From contig VAXR01000126.1 of NCBI GenBank assembly GCA_005885165.1, forward strand, positions 1-14,933: 14,933 bases of DNA. Direction: 5' to 3'. This DNA comes from Actinomycetota bacterium (lineage in GTDB: Bacteria > Actinomycetota > Thermoleophilia > Solirubrobacterales > Thermoleophilaceae). The notes below the pieces were generated by a model. The model was not told the DNA's origin. It searched no databases and saw only the letters and a program-made list of their open reading frames with translations. Every line of letters begins with the position of its first letter. Positions within the stretch are counted from its first letter, which is position 1. Of the stretch, positions 13,866 through 14,933 are shown piece by piece. Position numbers and translations under genes: made by a program.

Positions 13866-14933
13866 GCATTCGGTCCGGGAAGGAGGAACGCATGGCTACG
13901 ACGAAGCAGCGACAGGCGGCGAGGCGCTCCTTCTGACGCTCCGGGCGGCCGCGGCCGCCGTTCTCCGGGCAAACGACGCGGGGCGCTGGACCATTCCGGC
14001 GTCCCGGATCTACCCGCACCAGTGGAACTGGGACTCCGCCATCTGCAGCCTCGGCTGGGCGGAGATCGATCCCGGCCGGGCGTGGACCGAGCTCGAGTCG
14101 CTGGTCGGCGGGCGCGCCCGCGACGGGATGCTCCCCCACATCGCGTTCCGGCGGCGCGAGCACGGCCCGGGCCGCGAGGGACCAGTGCTCGGCCGCGTGG
14201 CGGTGTTCCACCGCACCTCCTACCTGCCGGGAGCCGCGTGGTGGGGGGACCGCCGCGGAGTCGACGGCCGTCCGATCTCGGGAATCACACAGCCGCCGCT
14301 GGCGGCCACGTGCCTGCGGCTGGTGCTCGAGCGCGTGCCCGACGAGCGGCGGGCGACCCGCCTTCTCTGGCCGCTGCACGAATGGCACCGGTTCCTGCTG
14401 CGCGAGCGGGATCCCGACGGGCTCGGCGAGCCCGTCTTGATCCACCCGTGGGAGTCGGGGCGGGACAACGCCCCCGAGTGGGACCGGCCCCTGTTTCGCG
14501 TGGAGCCCAGGCTCATGTACGTACGTCGGCGGGACACCGCGCACATCGACGCAGCCGAGCGGCCGAGCGCCGAGCACTACAAGCGCTACCTGACGCTCGT
14601 GGTGCAGGGGACCGATGCCGGCTGGCCCCAGCGGCGGCTCGCCGCCTCCGGCCCGTTCCGCGTGCTCGACCCCGGCTTCAGCGCCGTGCTCGCCCGCGCG
14701 TGCCACGACCTGTCCGAAGTGGCCGGGGCACTGGGGAGCGACGAGATCGCCGGGGAGAGCGCCGAGTTCGCGGAGCGGGTGGCGGGGGCGCTCCGCCGTC
14801 GAGCGGGCGCCGGCGGGGGGATCACCGCGCTCGATCTTGTCGACGGCTCGGCGCTCGACGCCCCGAGCGCCGGACCGGCGCTCGCGGTGCTCGCGCCGGG
14901 CGTGGACCGCGCGACGGTCGAGCACACGGGCCA
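13864..14933 (+). CDS. MGH1/GH63-like glycoside hydrolase, N-terminal part (cut by window edge; start uncertain)
   Basis: The frame runs without stop to the right edge. From about 13921 it reads LRAAAAAVLRANDAGRW, then IPASRIYPHQWNWDSAI, PGRAWTELESLVGGRARDGM and LPHIAFRR, ITQPPLAATCLRLVLE, and LIHPWESGRDNAPEWDRPL. These are signature blocks of the (alpha/alpha)6 mannosylglycerate hydrolase-like/GH63-like glycosidases (catalytic Asp in NWDSA, and W-SG-DN-P-WD). It likely cleaves an alpha-linked sugar such as glucosyl- or mannosylglycerate, in the cytoplasm. The substrate is not certain. The only in-frame start is ATG 13864, which lacks a ribosome site. The strong GGAGG at 13882-13886 serves an ATG at 13892 in another frame that ends after 14 codons. 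The true N-terminus may therefore have been altered. Confidence 0.8.
   Translation, partial: MHSVREGGTHGYDEAATGGEALLLTLRAAAAAVLRANDAGRWTIPASRIYPHQWNWDSAICSLGWAEIDPGRAWTELESLVGGRARDGMLPHIAFRRREHGPGREGPVLGRVAVFHRTSYLPGAAWWGDRRGVDGRPISGITQPPLAATCLRLVLERVPDERRATRLLWPLHEWHRFLLRERDPDGLGEPVLIHPWESGRDNAPEWDRPLFRVEPRLMYVRRRDTAHIDAAERPSAEHYKRYLTLVVQGTDAGWPQRRLAASGPFRVLDPGFSAVLARACHDLSEVAGALGSDEIAGESAEFAERVAGALRRRAGAGGGITALDLVDGSALDAPSAGPALAVLAPGVDRATVEHTG
13882..13936 (+). other. Shine-Dalgarno plus 14-codon ORF overlapping the glycosidase start
   Basis: GGAGG (13882-13886) lies 5 bases before an ATG (13892) encoding MATTKQRQAARRSF and a TGA (13934-13936). This is the best ribosome site in the neighbourhood, yet the frame differs from the glycosidase. 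The peptide resembles the start of small basic actinobacterial proteins (MATTKQ-AAR- type, from memory). It may be the remnant of a small gene joined to the glycosidase by a deletion, a leader peptide, or a sign of a base error. Confidence 0.4.

Noticed and set aside
12395..13936. A 513-codon plus-strand ORF
   Set aside because: It is antisense to the secreted protein, which has a signal peptide, conserved-looking motifs and normal composition; the plus frame is rich in Arg/Val/Leu shadow sequence.
1..14933. CRISPR array, mobile element, tRNA or rRNA, defence or biosynthetic cluster
   Set aside because: I found no regularly spaced repeats, transposase or integrase motifs, tRNA-like cloverleaf (including tRNA-Sec), or clustered genes of such systems.

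Overview
The window is high-GC DNA, with many GTG/TTG starts, short gene gaps and long antisense shadow ORFs. It fits an actinobacterium. The gene types (actinobacterial-style Crp regulators, Sec-type formate dehydrogenase with an NrfD subunit, MGH1-like and GH15 glycosidases, small soil-type lipoprotein and TatA) suggest a Thermoleophilia/Solirubrobacterales-like lineage. That placement is inference from gene content; no rRNA or tRNA is present to confirm it.

Layout. 1-495 (-) is the start of a GH15 glucoamylase/trehalase-type enzyme running off the left edge. 550-1290 (+) is a Crp/Fnr-family regulator. 1375-6250 (-) is a three-gene formate dehydrogenase operon, transcribed from right to left as fdhA (selenoprotein) - fdhB (four-cluster ferredoxin subunit) - nrfD-like membrane anchor. 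6299-6985 (+), divergent from fdhA, is a second Crp/Fnr regulator paralogous to the first, so the fdh operon is flanked by a regulator pair. 7024-7641 (+) is a GNAT acetyltransferase. 7645-10558 (-) is a two-gene unit of a Tat-exported flavin amine oxidase and a secreted beta-propeller protein. 10583-12340 (+) is a run of small envelope genes: a conserved 95-aa protein, a lipoprotein, TatA and a membrane protein. 12359-13849 (-) is a large secreted protein of unknown function. 13864 to the right edge (+) is an MGH1/GH63-like glycosidase.

The strongest finding is that fdhA uses an in-frame UGA (5695-5693) as selenocysteine. It is followed by a bacterial SECIS hairpin whose GGUCU loop lies at the same distance from the UGA as in E. 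coli fdhF as I recall it. The same gene is broken further on: at about 4974 the reading frame changes and roughly 18 codons of a conserved cofactor-binding stretch are missing. A second gene, the membrane protein at 11586-12340, shows the same kind of lesion (about a dozen codons missing plus a frame change at a GCGGCGG tract). A third possible join lies at the start of the right-hand glycosidase. These may be real deletions or assembly collapses at GC-rich repeats; the sequence alone cannot separate the two.

I see no CRISPR array, transposase, integrase, tRNA or rRNA. No stretch longer than 300 bases lacks a gene. I find no wholly new multi-gene system; the notable points are the selenoprotein operon with its paired regulators, the lesions, and several unassigned envelope proteins.
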